A stretch of DNA of 64,000 nucleotides from Candidatus Nitrospira allomarina (GTDB lineage Bacteria > Nitrospirota > Nitrospiria > Nitrospirales > UBA8639). Shown one piece after another: positions 36,402 to 45,917 of the stretch. Each line of letters opens with the position of its first letter. The stretch's first letter is position 1. The notes under the pieces are model-generated. The model saw nothing but the letters and a program-made list of their open reading frames with translations, made no database searches and was not told where the DNA came from. The position numbers and the translations under genes were made by a program. Location: NCBI RefSeq assembly GCF_032050975.1, contig NZ_CP116967.1:496001-560000 (forward strand), given 5' to 3'.

Positions 36402-37907
36402 ATGAGAATAAAGGACGTTATCGTCATTGGGGCGGGTCCTGCCGGCAGTGCAATGGCGACACTTCTCGCTGAGGAAGGCTATTCGGTCCTTTTGCTGGAA
36501 AAAGGGGTTTTCCCACGCGATAAAGTGTGTGGAGATTTCGTAAGCCCCAAAGGCCTCTTGCACCTTAAAAAGCTTGGGTGTTACGAAGAAATTGCCTCGC
36601 GCGGATATACGCCCATTAAGCAAGCTTCCGTTTACCTAAACGGCAGTAAGCTGTTTGAAGGGAACCTTCCCCATGTGCCTGGGTATCCCCCCTTTGCACA
36701 CGCAGTTCCCAGAAACGATCTTGACGAAATTCTTTTTCGGCGAGCCCAGGACGCAGGAGCGGTTACTATCGAAGAGTGCCAGGTCGTTGGCTTTCACACC
36801 ACACCGACCATGGTTTGCGTCGAGGCACAAAAAGCCGGCCGAAGGAGGCGCTTCGCGGGGCGAGTGATTATTGGCGCCGATGGAGCTAATTCTGTTGTGG
36901 CCCGGTTTGCTGACCTCACGATGAATGATGCGCGTTACGTTTTTCCTTCCATACGTGGGTATTGTCGCGGCCTCTCCTTTGAACAAGCACTACTGTTCGT
37001 CGACGAAGATTTTTTTCCAGGATTTGGCTGGATCTTTCCAGTCAGCGGGGACCTGAGCAACGTCGGTGTGGGGATGGTCAAGGAAACGCTGGGCAAACAC
37101 CGCATTAGTCTGAAGGATTTTTTTCGCAAATTTGAAAGCTTTATCAAATCCATGGCGAGCAAGAACGGGAAAGTGGTGGAGATCGATTCCATCAAAGGTT
37201 GGCCCATCAAGTCCTACGGCGGCGCTCGTCGAAACTTCTTCGAGCGCGGATTACTTATCGGAGAAGCGGCCTGCTTTGTCGATCCCATTTCCGGAGAGGG
37301 GATTCCTCTGGCACTCGAAAGTGCGGAGCTTGGATTCGATACTTTGAAGTTGGCTTTCGATCGAGGGGATTTCACTGCCAACCTCCTGTCAGACTATGAG
37401 CGTCGCTGGAAAGAGCGCTGGGATCCTGATTTCAAGGTCTCGGATCTTGTGGTCTCCCTTATTCGGAATCGGTACCTCGCTAAGCTTTGGATTCAGTCCT
37501 TCCGTGTAATGGGAATGACTGCCCTCCGCGACAAAAACTATGCGCACACAATTGGCGGCATTATGGCAGGTCTGATACCTAACCGTGAGGGCTTTTCCCC
37601 AGAGATCTTCATTAAATCCTTGCTCCATGCTCCACCCTTCTGGCTGGAAGCATTTGATATCCGAACCCGACACACATTTTTTGATTCCCTAACCAGAGGG
37701 ATCGAATGGTTTAGCTGGGAATTAGGGGTAGGTCGTGATTTGCTAAATGACTTTGAGTGGTTCGCAGCGTGGGCTTCCGAGGTGAACCAGAAACAGCGAG
37801 AGCTCTTCAAAATCCTGGGAAGCGCAGCGCCATCTACATTGAGGACTGTGCCTGCCAGGAAATACTTGGCGGCAAAGGTAGAAACCATGTCGCCAAAACG
37901 ACTTTAG
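36402..37907 (+). CDS. FAD-dependent oxidoreductase, geranylgeranyl-reductase-like
   Basis: A 501-residue flavoprotein with an N-terminal Rossmann motif (VIGAGPAGSAMATLLAEEG, residues 6-24), the DKVCGDFVSPKGL segment typical of the geranylgeranyl reductase and halogenase group, and the second FAD motif (GLLIGEAACFVDPISGEGIP). The GD of the usual GDAAG motif is GE here. It may reduce isoprenoid double bonds or oxidise a lipid; the neighbours favour an isoprenoid substrate. AAGAGG lies upstream of the ATG. It is about 100 bases from the next oxidoreductase gene and in the same direction. Confidence 0.78.
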   Translation: MRIKDVIVIGAGPAGSAMATLLAEEGYSVLLLEKGVFPRDKVCGDFVSPKGLLHLKKLGCYEEIASRGYTPIKQASVYLNGSKLFEGNLPHVPGYPPFAHAVPRNDLDEILFRRAQDAGAVTIEECQVVGFHTTPTMVCVEAQKAGRRRRFAGRVIIGADGANSVVARFADLTMNDARYVFPSIRGYCRGLSFEQALLFVDEDFFPGFGWIFPVSGDLSNVGVGMVKETLGKHRISLKDFFRKFESFIKSMASKNGKVVEIDSIKGWPIKSYGGARRNFFERGLLIGEAACFVDPISGEGIPLALESAELGFDTLKLAFDRGDFTANLLSDYERRWKERWDPDFKVSDLVVSLIRNRYLAKLWIQSFRVMGMTALRDKNYAHTIGGIMAGLIPNREGFSPEIFIKSLLHAPPFWLEAFDIRTRHTFFDSLTRGIEWFSWELGVGRDLLNDFEWFAAWASEVNQKQRELFKILGSAAPSTLRTVPARKYLAAKVETMSPKRL

Positions 37908-38010
37908 CCTCATCTTTAAAATAATTAACAACATTTGACATAATCCGCACATTCACACAACGAAGGAAAAGAGAATTGGCGGATCCTGGACATTTAGTGT
38001 AAAGAGGCTT

Positions 38011-40257
38011 ATGACAAAGAAAAAACCCATCGAGGTAGCCATCATTGGTGGCGGTTGCGCGTCAATTGCAGCCGCATTTGAGCTCACAAGGCCCGAGCAC
38101 AGGAACCAATACCATGTCACAATCTATCAGATGGGATGGCGGCTTGGTGGCAAGGGGGCCTCAGGTCGTGGGCCAGCTGATCGGATCGAGGAACATGGAC
38201 TCCATATTTGGCAAGGATTTTATGAGAATGCCTTCCGGTTGATGCGGGAGTGCTATTCGGAACTTTCTCGTGACCCCCAAACCTGTCGATTTGCTGACTG
38301 GAGTGACGCATTCTTTCCCGACCCCCATGTCGGGATGGTGGATCCATCTCGGCAAAGTAATTGGCTGACGTGGACGGCCTTCTTCCCAACTGGCGATGGG
38401 TTACCCGGCGATCCCCTCACCACGCACAACCCCTTTACCATGATGAGCTACCTCACACGGACAGTAGATCTATTGCGAACCTTACTTCTTGGCGTTCAAA
38501 CCCAGTCGACACATGATGCGTTGGAAGAACGTGAAGACAAGGAAGCTTCTGCTTTGCACACCGAGGAGGGAGAGTCGCAAGAATGGTCTTTTGAGGCGAT
38601 CCGGAAAAGCATGACGAGGTTAGTAAAATACGGGCTCCTTTCAACAATGGCTGGACTCATTGAGGGCCTAGCAATTTTGCAAGTTGCCCTGAGGTCGCTT
38701 CCTGTCTACCCCAACAAGCTGATCCTGGATTTCCTTAGAGACTTCAGAGATCAGTTAGAAAGGCTGGTAATCGATGACGACGAATTTCGCTGCAAGTGGG
38801 AGATCATCGACCTCACCCTCGCCATCATGCGCGGCTTTTTAACATCCTGGGAGCCTGAGGAGATTAGGAAACCTAAAGGGGATAAAAAACCTAAATGGCC
38901 GATCTTACTGTTTGACCCTCGTGGCCTGGACGCGATTAATGAATATGACTGCCGAGAGTGGCTTCGGGAGAATGGCGCTTCGGAACGCGCGCTCAATTCA
39001 GCGTTCGTGCGCGGTCTATACGACCTCGCGCTTGCTTACGAGGAGGGGGATCCCCACCGCCCGGGATTGGCAGCGGGCCAAGCGCTCCGCGGCTCGTTGC
39101 GAATGTTTTTTACTTATCGCGGCTCGCTGTTTTGGAGGATGCGGGCCGGGATGGGAGATGTCGTGTTCGCACCGTTTTACGAGGTGTTGAAGAAACGGGG
39201 AGCCACCTTTAAATTCTTTCATCGTCTGGAAAATGTGAAACTGGTGGAACAGGACAAGCTCGCCCCTGACGAACGTCCCTATGTAGAGAGTCTGGAATTC
39301 GACGTTCAGGCCAAAATCCGGGAAGGAGGTGAGTACCAGCCGTTAAAAAAGGTGAATGGGGTTCCGTCCTGGCCTTCTAATCCGGACTACCGGCAACTGG
39401 TTAACGGCCCACGTATGAAACGGGAGGGATGGGATTTTGAGGGACATTGGGATCGACGCAAAGTGGAAAAGACTACTCTTAAGGTAAGTCGTGACTTCGA
39501 TTTTGTTGTCCTGGGAGTGAGCGTGGGTGCTATTCCTTATGTGTGTAAAGAGATCCTTTCGCGTGACGAACGCTGGCGAGACATGGTGAAGAATGTCAAG
39601 ACTGTTGCCACGCAGGCCTTCCAAATCTGGATGCGAGAAGACATGTCTCAGCTGGGATGGACCGAGCCTCCGGTTACAGTGTCCGCCTTCGTCAAACCAT
39701 TTGATACCTGGGCGGATATGACCCACTGCGTACCTGAGGAAAGCTGGGATTTCCCACCGCGGTCCATTGCCTATTTCTGCAATGTTCTATCCGATCCACC
39801 AGTGCCACCAGACCGTTCAAATAAGACCTATCCAGCGGAGAGACATCAGGAAGTTCAACGAAATGCTATCAATTTTCTGAACGACCAGATACACCATCTG
39901 TGGCCCAAGGCAGTCAGCCCTACAGGGAAGTTTAAATGGGATCTCTTAGTTGATCCAAATGAACGGCAAGCACCCAAGGGGTCTAAAAATCCCACCGACA
40001 ACCGCTTTGCGTCCCAGTATTGGAAAGCGAATGTGAACCCCACGGACCGATATGTTCTGGCACTCCCTGGTACTCTGAAATACCGCATTTCGCCTCTGGA
40101 TAACACCTACGACAACCTGACTATTTGCGGGGACTGGACTGACTGCGGTTTCAACGAGGGCTGCGTCGAGGCGGCAGTCATGTCGGGGAGACTTGCCGCG
40201 CATGCAATAGGGCAATCGCCTCCGCTGGAGGACATTATCGGCTATGACCACCCTTGA
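38011..40257 (+). CDS. FAD/NAD(P)-binding oxidoreductase, phytoene-desaturase-like
   Basis: A 748-residue flavoprotein. It starts with a dinucleotide motif (VAIIGGGCASIAAAFEL), then a second motif typical of carotenoid desaturase/amine-oxidase folds (GWRLGGKGASGR), then RIEEHGLHIWQGFYENAF. Near the end, NLTICGDWTDCGFNEGCVEAAVMSGRLAA is the C-terminal FAD motif. It is longer than phytoene desaturases (about 490-520) because of an insert between about 150 and 300. Desaturation, isomerisation or hydroxylation of an isoprenoid is plausible, but the exact reaction cannot be assigned. The polyprenyl synthase gene follows two genes later. Confidence 0.75.
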   Translation: MTKKKPIEVAIIGGGCASIAAAFELTRPEHRNQYHVTIYQMGWRLGGKGASGRGPADRIEEHGLHIWQGFYENAFRLMRECYSELSRDPQTCRFADWSDAFFPDPHVGMVDPSRQSNWLTWTAFFPTGDGLPGDPLTTHNPFTMMSYLTRTVDLLRTLLLGVQTQSTHDALEEREDKEASALHTEEGESQEWSFEAIRKSMTRLVKYGLLSTMAGLIEGLAILQVALRSLPVYPNKLILDFLRDFRDQLERLVIDDDEFRCKWEIIDLTLAIMRGFLTSWEPEEIRKPKGDKKPKWPILLFDPRGLDAINEYDCREWLRENGASERALNSAFVRGLYDLALAYEEGDPHRPGLAAGQALRGSLRMFFTYRGSLFWRMRAGMGDVVFAPFYEVLKKRGATFKFFHRLENVKLVEQDKLAPDERPYVESLEFDVQAKIREGGEYQPLKKVNGVPSWPSNPDYRQLVNGPRMKREGWDFEGHWDRRKVEKTTLKVSRDFDFVVLGVSVGAIPYVCKEILSRDERWRDMVKNVKTVATQAFQIWMREDMSQLGWTEPPVTVSAFVKPFDTWADMTHCVPEESWDFPPRSIAYFCNVLSDPPVPPDRSNKTYPAERHQEVQRNAINFLNDQIHHLWPKAVSPTGKFKWDLLVDPNERQAPKGSKNPTDNRFASQYWKANVNPTDRYVLALPGTLKYRISPLDNTYDNLTICGDWTDCGFNEGCVEAAVMSGRLAAHAIGQSPPLEDIIGYDHP

Positions 40258-40301
40258 AGATATTCAGATAAAACGACCAGGATTACTTTGGGGATTTGGC
40301 C

Positions 40302-41060
40302 ATGAATAAGCCCAAACGACTTCGCCGGAATGATCCATTGCGCCAGAGGCCGATTCGTAACCCCTCAACCTACTTCCGGGAATCGAATTCTTGGCAGGAA
40401 CGGACATCGGATTCGGCCCCGCCTCCATCAGAAGAGCAGAACCCATTTGACTCCCTAGATGATGTAGTAACAAATGGTGTCAAGCTCGGATATGAGGTTA
40501 TCGAGAAGTACCTCCTTCAGGGCCAGAAAGTTGCGGAGGGAATCCATAATGGGTCTTCTGAGGAGGACTCGAAAGAAGGCAACGTTCATTGGCTTCTTTC
40601 GAGCATGCTTCGTTTGAACCGGGACATGGCAGGATTCTGGATCGATGCAATAGAAGCCTTCGTGCAAAATCCCGAATTCCTTTTGGGGTTAATGGGAGCA
40701 GCACGAAGTAACGGCGTGACTTCATCTTCGAACAACACGAGGGAACCAGGCTCCAGCGCTAACGGTGCAAGTGCGCGGGTAGCAGTTGAAATCGAGTCCA
40801 GGAGAAGGACGCAGGTGACGGTAGACCTACGGCCTAGTCCCTCTCAAAACGTTCCACATGTGCATGCCTTGAATGCACCACCTAACCTGGGGATCCCGCC
40901 TCTGACTGAAGTTTCCTTCCGGTGGGACCGGGAATCAGCGACCCCGATCGTTCAACTGAAAATCCCTGATAAACAGCCTACAGCCCTCTATACGGGGGTG
41001 GTGCTGGATCCAAAAACAAACGAGGTAAGGGGTACCCTCTGCGTTCGTATTCTGGACTGA
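40302..41060 (+). CDS. Hypothetical protein, possibly phasin-like
   Basis: About 252 residues with no clear domain. A basic N-terminus (MNKPKRLRRND) precedes a Pro/Ser-rich stretch, then a helical segment (DDVVTNGVKLGYEVIEKYLLQGQKV, about 50-74; then MLRLNRDMAGFWIDAIEAFVQNPEF) that resembles amphipathic helices of granule- or lipid-surface proteins. The last 90 residues look like a beta-rich domain (VEIESRRRTQVTVDLRP; TGVVLDPKTNEVRGTLCVRI). The start at 40302 follows GGGA. It lies 10 bases before the polyprenyl synthase gene and is probably co-expressed with it. Function unknown. Confidence 0.75.
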   Translation: MNKPKRLRRNDPLRQRPIRNPSTYFRESNSWQERTSDSAPPPSEEQNPFDSLDDVVTNGVKLGYEVIEKYLLQGQKVAEGIHNGSSEEDSKEGNVHWLLSSMLRLNRDMAGFWIDAIEAFVQNPEFLLGLMGAARSNGVTSSSNNTREPGSSANGASARVAVEIESRRRTQVTVDLRPSPSQNVPHVHALNAPPNLGIPPLTEVSFRWDRESATPIVQLKIPDKQPTALYTGVVLDPKTNEVRGTLCVRILD

Positions 41061-41069
41061 GGTCAATAC

Positions 41070-42122
41070 ATGTCAACTCTTGCTTTTGAGACCGGAATTC
41101 ACACGCCGCGGTTAATTTCCCAAATGCTTGAGGAATACGGAGAAATGACCCGGACAACCTTAAAAAAGTACCTGCCATCGGGGAATCCCCAGGCGCATCT
41201 ATATGACCTTCTCTCCGATTATCCAGAACGAGGAGGGAAAATGATGCGTTCGAGCCTCTGTCTGGCCACGGCTCGAGCCTTTGGTAGCCGTCTCGAAGAC
41301 GCTCTGTTCTCTGCTGTGGCCATTGAGCTTCTGCACAATGCATTGCTCATTCACGACGATATTGAGGATGGCAGCGAGGAACGGAGGGGGCGGCCTACCC
41401 TTCATAAATTACATGGGGTTCCTTTGGCCCTTAACGCAGGGGATACGCTAAGCCTGCTCAGTCTCCGACCGTTGATGGACAGCGTGCAAAGGATTGGGCC
41501 CGGGCTTGCCGTAACACTTTTCAAAGAGACCGAACGAGTGGCGTGGGAGTCCGCGGAAGGACAAGCGATGGAGCTTGGGTGGTGTCACGACAACTGTAAT
41601 AGCCTGAAGGATGGGGACTACCTCACGATGGTGTTAAAGAAAACCTGTTGGCTTGCCATAATCCACCCTAGTCGGATCGGCGCACTGATTGGGACAAGAG
41701 GAAGAATAGATCTCGAACCGTTTATCCGTTTTGGGTTTTTCCTCGGGGCTGCCTTCCAAATCCAGGACGACCTGTTGAATCTGATTGCCGACACCCGGTA
41801 CGGCAAGGAACGTAACGGAGACATCTGGGAAGGCAAACGGACGCTCATGCTTATTCATATTTGCCAAAAAGCCAACGCGAAAGAGCGGAAGAGGCTAGCC
41901 GAGATTATGGCGCAATCCCGTGATCAACGTTCACCTGAACAGGTTTCATGGGTTCGCCGGTTGATGGACAGATACGGTGCAGTGGACTACGCACGCCGGA
42001 TTGCTCATGGGCTGGCCGGAGCAGCACTGAACGAGTATACCCACATCTATGGTGGCTTGCCTGACTCGCGAGACAAGCAATTCATCCGGGGCCTGGCGAC
42101 CTGGGTGTTCGAACGGACATGA
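41070..42122 (+). CDS. Polyprenyl diphosphate synthase (trans, class I)
   Basis: A 350-residue prenyltransferase that condenses IPP onto an allylic diphosphate. The first Asp-rich motif is DDIED (96-100) in LLIHDDIEDGSEERRGRPTL. The second is DDLLN (233-237) in QIQDDLLNL, where the last Asp of DDxxD is Asn, seen in some family members. A small residue (Ala91) five positions before the first motif fits C20 or longer products. It is located among isoprenoid-type genes, downstream of ispH and idi. TGAGGT precedes the ATG. Confidence 0.88.
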   Translation: MSTLAFETGIHTPRLISQMLEEYGEMTRTTLKKYLPSGNPQAHLYDLLSDYPERGGKMMRSSLCLATARAFGSRLEDALFSAVAIELLHNALLIHDDIEDGSEERRGRPTLHKLHGVPLALNAGDTLSLLSLRPLMDSVQRIGPGLAVTLFKETERVAWESAEGQAMELGWCHDNCNSLKDGDYLTMVLKKTCWLAIIHPSRIGALIGTRGRIDLEPFIRFGFFLGAAFQIQDDLLNLIADTRYGKERNGDIWEGKRTLMLIHICQKANAKERKRLAEIMAQSRDQRSPEQVSWVRRLMDRYGAVDYARRIAHGLAGAALNEYTHIYGGLPDSRDKQFIRGLATWVFERT

Positions 42123-42280
42123 GGCCCGGAACGAGATATTTCTTAACAGAGACAGTTCCACGATAAATAGTCCTTAAATGAGGACGTCGGGAAAAATTTC
42201 AGTACGAAGTATCCAATACCACCGTACCAAAACAAACTCGCTACGACGCTACCATTGGGGGCGGCGAATAAGGAGGTCCC

Positions 42281-44743
42281 ATGACGAAAAAGCCTGGATA
42301 TCAAGACCCGGCTGGACTCGAGGGAGACTACGCCGCAGTACCGAGCCAACCGCCCTTCATCTTCCGCAACGTGAATGTCCGGATATTTCCCATTAAGGCC
42401 AACATGGCTCGGCTGGGATTTTTTGTCCACCAATATCTCAATAATGACATTCCCCCGGCTATCGCACACTTCCGCCCGGCCCTCCCCTATGTGTATCTGC
42501 TTACCCTTCATTATGGCAGCCTGGAACCAGGTACGATCGAAGCTCGAAACATCGGGTGGATCTCACAGAATGAGGTCGTTTTTTCAATTCCGCTAGAATG
42601 GTGGCGCGATGACGGGAGCGGACGGGTGGTTTTCCATGACTGGGCCTGCGTCAACCCGTTCATCTTTGTGGACGACGATACCTCCCTGACCACTGGTCGA
42701 GAGGTGTACGGGTGGCCGAAAGTCAAGGCCGAATTTCTCGAAGAAGCGCCCCGGTGGGCAGTAGACCCACGGTCTCCGACGCGCCTCCTTAACCTGAAAA
42801 CCAAACTGTTTCCTAAGCTTTTCGCAGGTGTCCGTGAGGAGGAACGAGAGCTGTTGCAGATCCACCGGGACCCGCCTCTTAGTTTTTCGCAGATTCCGCT
42901 GGACCCGTGGAATCCCTGGTTCCCTCTCACAGCCCTACAGACGGCTGCCGCTGGATGGATGGATGTCATGGGAAATGCCCTGGATATTATTGCTGGTCTA
43001 CCCATACGGGGGTATCGGGCAGGTCGGGACCCGAGCACCTTACTGAGGATGCTTTGCAAGGCCGGACGTCGAGCCTCTCACATACTTCCTAATCTGTGCC
43101 GGCAAGGGCCTCGTGATTTAAATACTGATCAGTCTGCAAAGGAGGCTGAACCCCCAGAACTTAAACTTACGATGATGACGCTCAAGCAATTCTACAACCC
43201 GGAGAAACCTTTCGACGCGTGTTATCAGGCAATTGTAGGCTCAGACATTGCCTTGGATTCTGTAAACCGGATGGGGTTGCTCGGTGACGAAAATCAGTTA
43301 CGCGGAGATCCATCTGGGGGCTTCACAATCCGGATTTACCACTATGACGCCCAACCAATTGTGGATAAGCTAGGATTACAGGCATTAAGAGTAGAGAAAG
43401 GGGGACAGGCTGGAGTCTCAGTCTCCATCTTTAAACCAACCTTCCCCTTCTGGGCGGACACCGACCTGTATTACGGCAGGGGCCAGGTCATCTGCTCACG
43501 GCCCACCCTTGACAACAAAGGCAAGATCAAATGCCCACAACGGGACCTTGACGACGACAGAATGATATTTGCTTCTTGGGAGAGGCCCAAAACTCAAAGT
43601 GACCCAACCACAAAAAGTGCCCCAAAAATCATCAAGGCCAAGAAAGATAAGGACCCCCCCATTCCCTACAACACCGTGCGCGGTGGTGCTACTCAGCCTA
43701 TTGCTGGCCCATTTGAATTTCCTGATGTTACCGTGCAGGTCTATGGCTTGGAGGCCAATGATGACAACAGACTCAAGGAGTTCCTAGATCGTTACTTGAA
43801 CGATACCCTTGGCCTGATTCCCGATGGGTGGAAGATGAAATTTGAGCCCTGGGGTTCGTTCGTCTATTTGATGGTGAGCATTTACGGTGATGAACTTGGA
43901 AAAATGTATTCGGACAGTACCAACATCGGGAGTTGGGTTGAAAAAGAAGTTTCCGTTTGCGTACCGGTCAATTGGTATAAAAACGGCGAAAAGGTCAATT
44001 GGGGGATTATCCGCCCCTTCCTATTCGGTAATACTGGCCGAGCCGTTATTTCCGATCGCGAGATCAATGGACGGCCGACAGTAATGGCCAACATTAACAG
44101 CTTCTCCGACGTGTGGCTGAACCCGTCTGGTCCGGATGCGAAACGAGAGTTGCTCAGGCTCGACACGGAGATTTACCCTGGACGATTTTTGGCACAGCGA
44201 GCCGAAAACCGCACACTGATCGAAATCATTGAGGGTCCCAACCAGGATGAGCGGTCAAATGGAAACATAAGAGCCCCATCGACGGATACAGGAGGGGATC
44301 AGCCAGTGGCGTCGGAAATCCTTAACAAACCCCAAACAATTAACTTCGTGCATCTAAAGCAACACCGTGATGCTCATGAAGTCAAAGACCTCTGTTATCA
44401 GGCATTGGTGAATTCAAAGCGGAACATTACACAAATTCATACCCTTACTCCCATTAAAAATCCTATCAATATCCGCATCCACAGATACCCAGGACGCCCT
44501 ATTGCTGAATTGCTTGGTCTCAAGGGAGGCCGTAAAGATTCTACCGGCGAAAACGCGGTAGAAATATTCCAGGCAAAAGATCCCTTCTGGATGCGCGTTA
44601 GCGTTGAGGAGCCGCTGGGAGAGATAGTGTGCTACCGCCTCAATAACCAGCCATGGGTGGTCTTTGAAGAAGCTGTGCCTTATATGAATGAGAAACAGCG
44701 GAAAACGAAAAAGGCTCATCGCAAACGTCCCAAAAAAGGATGA
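42281..44743 (+). CDS. Tandem acetoacetate-decarboxylase-like protein
   Basis: An 820-residue protein made of two acetoacetate-decarboxylase-like halves. The first (about 25-400) has REVYGWPKVKAEF at 140-152, keeping a lysine after the proline where the family's Schiff-base lysine lies, but with Val in place of the adjacent Lys. The second (about 475-790; FEFPDVTVQVYGLEAND) has REINGRPTVMANI, with Thr600 in place of that lysine, so it should not decarboxylate. Each half is followed by a similar region (CYQAIVGS and CYQALVNS). AAGGAGG lies upstream of the ATG. Family members decarboxylate beta-keto acids or act on related carbonyl chemistry. The substrate here is unknown. Confidence 0.78.
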   Translation: MTKKPGYQDPAGLEGDYAAVPSQPPFIFRNVNVRIFPIKANMARLGFFVHQYLNNDIPPAIAHFRPALPYVYLLTLHYGSLEPGTIEARNIGWISQNEVVFSIPLEWWRDDGSGRVVFHDWACVNPFIFVDDDTSLTTGREVYGWPKVKAEFLEEAPRWAVDPRSPTRLLNLKTKLFPKLFAGVREEERELLQIHRDPPLSFSQIPLDPWNPWFPLTALQTAAAGWMDVMGNALDIIAGLPIRGYRAGRDPSTLLRMLCKAGRRASHILPNLCRQGPRDLNTDQSAKEAEPPELKLTMMTLKQFYNPEKPFDACYQAIVGSDIALDSVNRMGLLGDENQLRGDPSGGFTIRIYHYDAQPIVDKLGLQALRVEKGGQAGVSVSIFKPTFPFWADTDLYYGRGQVICSRPTLDNKGKIKCPQRDLDDDRMIFASWERPKTQSDPTTKSAPKIIKAKKDKDPPIPYNTVRGGATQPIAGPFEFPDVTVQVYGLEANDDNRLKEFLDRYLNDTLGLIPDGWKMKFEPWGSFVYLMVSIYGDELGKMYSDSTNIGSWVEKEVSVCVPVNWYKNGEKVNWGIIRPFLFGNTGRAVISDREINGRPTVMANINSFSDVWLNPSGPDAKRELLRLDTEIYPGRFLAQRAENRTLIEIIEGPNQDERSNGNIRAPSTDTGGDQPVASEILNKPQTINFVHLKQHRDAHEVKDLCYQALVNSKRNITQIHTLTPIKNPINIRIHRYPGRPIAELLGLKGGRKDSTGENAVEIFQAKDPFWMRVSVEEPLGEIVCYRLNNQPWVVFEEAVPYMNEKQRKTKKAHRKRPKKG

Positions 44744-44842
44744 GACTGACAGAAAAACAAAGAATTACCATTGCCCGGCAAAAGAAAAGGTGAAATGTCC
44801 AATTGAAGGGAAGTGTACCTCCAGGATATTAAGGAGAACGTT

Positions 44843-45535
44843 ATGAGGTGGAACAGGACACAACGTGACAAAGACAAGGTCAAGGAGGGTGAAAGTGACG
44901 AGGCAATTCAGACTGGAAAGATTGCAAAGGTGGTCCCAGATGGGGTCATGGAGGCTGAGAGGATTGGGAAGCCTAAGAAGATTGAGAAGAAACCCAGAAG
45001 AGTTGAGGACCTGACAGATCCCCGGATTCTACTTCGAAGTTTTGTCGAGATTCAGGGAAAAACCGTAAAGCTGGAAAATTTTAGTAAGGCTATTAACGCT
45101 CTTCGAACCGGGCTTCAAGACTTGGGACTTCCCCCTAAACCCCTTCAAGCTGGGGCCGGGAGGAAAGAAAAGTCGGTTTTGAAGAATGACAAGATGATAG
45201 TGAAGGCTTTTCTAGATTTACAAAGGGATTTCATGGAGGCTGAGAGGATTGGGAAGCCTAAGAAGATTGAGAAGAAACCCAGAAGAGTTGAGGACCTGAC
45301 AGATCCCCGGATTCTACTTCGAAGTTTTGTCGAGATTCAGGGAAAAACCGTAAAGCTGGAAAATTTTAGTAAGGCTATTAACGCTCTTCGAACCGGGCTT
45401 CAAGACTTGGGACTTCCCCCCCAACCCCTCCAAGTTGGTGCCGAGAAGGAGGAAGATAAAAAATTATTGGTGGAAATAAGAGGTCAAGGAGGAACAAAAA
45501 ATGACCAGGAAATATTAAGCCAGCAAAAGCTGTAA
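44843..45535 (+). CDS. Repeat protein of unknown function with recent internal duplication
   Basis: About 230 residues, highly charged, with no family recognised. Two units of about 95 residues share an identical core (MEAERIGKPKKIEKKPRRVE at the start, GLQDLGLPP at the end). At DNA level, 190 bases at 44946-45135 recur with no difference I could see at 45231-45420, an offset of 285 bases (exactly 95 codons), so the frame is kept. The units look basic-helical and bear some likeness to phasin-type or nucleic-acid-binding segments, but that is a guess. The start at 44843 has AAGGAG seven bases upstream. Confidence 0.7.
   Translation: MRWNRTQRDKDKVKEGESDEAIQTGKIAKVVPDGVMEAERIGKPKKIEKKPRRVEDLTDPRILLRSFVEIQGKTVKLENFSKAINALRTGLQDLGLPPKPLQAGAGRKEKSVLKNDKMIVKAFLDLQRDFMEAERIGKPKKIEKKPRRVEDLTDPRILLRSFVEIQGKTVKLENFSKAINALRTGLQDLGLPPQPLQVGAEKEEDKKLLVEIRGQGGTKNDQEILSQQKL
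44946..45420 (+). repeat. In-frame tandem duplication, 190-base near-perfect copies
   Basis: Copies at 44946-45135 and 45231-45420, separated by 95 bases. I found no differences on inspection. The sequence after each copy is related but diverged (AAACCCCTTCAAG against CAACCCCTCCAAG), so the older repeat unit is the full 285 bases. Confidence 0.9.
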
Positions 45536-45917
45536 TACAGGGCATCGGACTTGAAGATGAGGGACCAAGAAGGCTTCCCTGCAAACTGAAGTAGATCCAA
45601 GAGCCACCCAAAGTTCTCAAGATAGATTTCTAAAGAATTAGGAGATATATGTTCACCCATTTGCCCTTCCCACAGGCCCAGAATCCCGATTTCTGCCAAG
45701 GCAAAACTTCCACCAAGGCCCTACAAGCGAATCTGATGTCATTTCATTAAAAAGCCGCTATTAGTGAAGGACACGTACTTATTTTTCGATGATCACAAAA
45801 AATCATCAGACCTATCAATATCTTCCCACGATCACGCAAGACCGTGCCTTGCGTGGAACACAACCCTCGAGGTCAATCGAACCGGCTGACCTCCCTGTCC
45901 GAACAGTTCGTTGAGCC
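45536..45917. other. Non-coding gap
   Basis: No gene, repeat or clear promoter was recognised between the repeat protein and the reductase gene. Confidence 0.4.
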
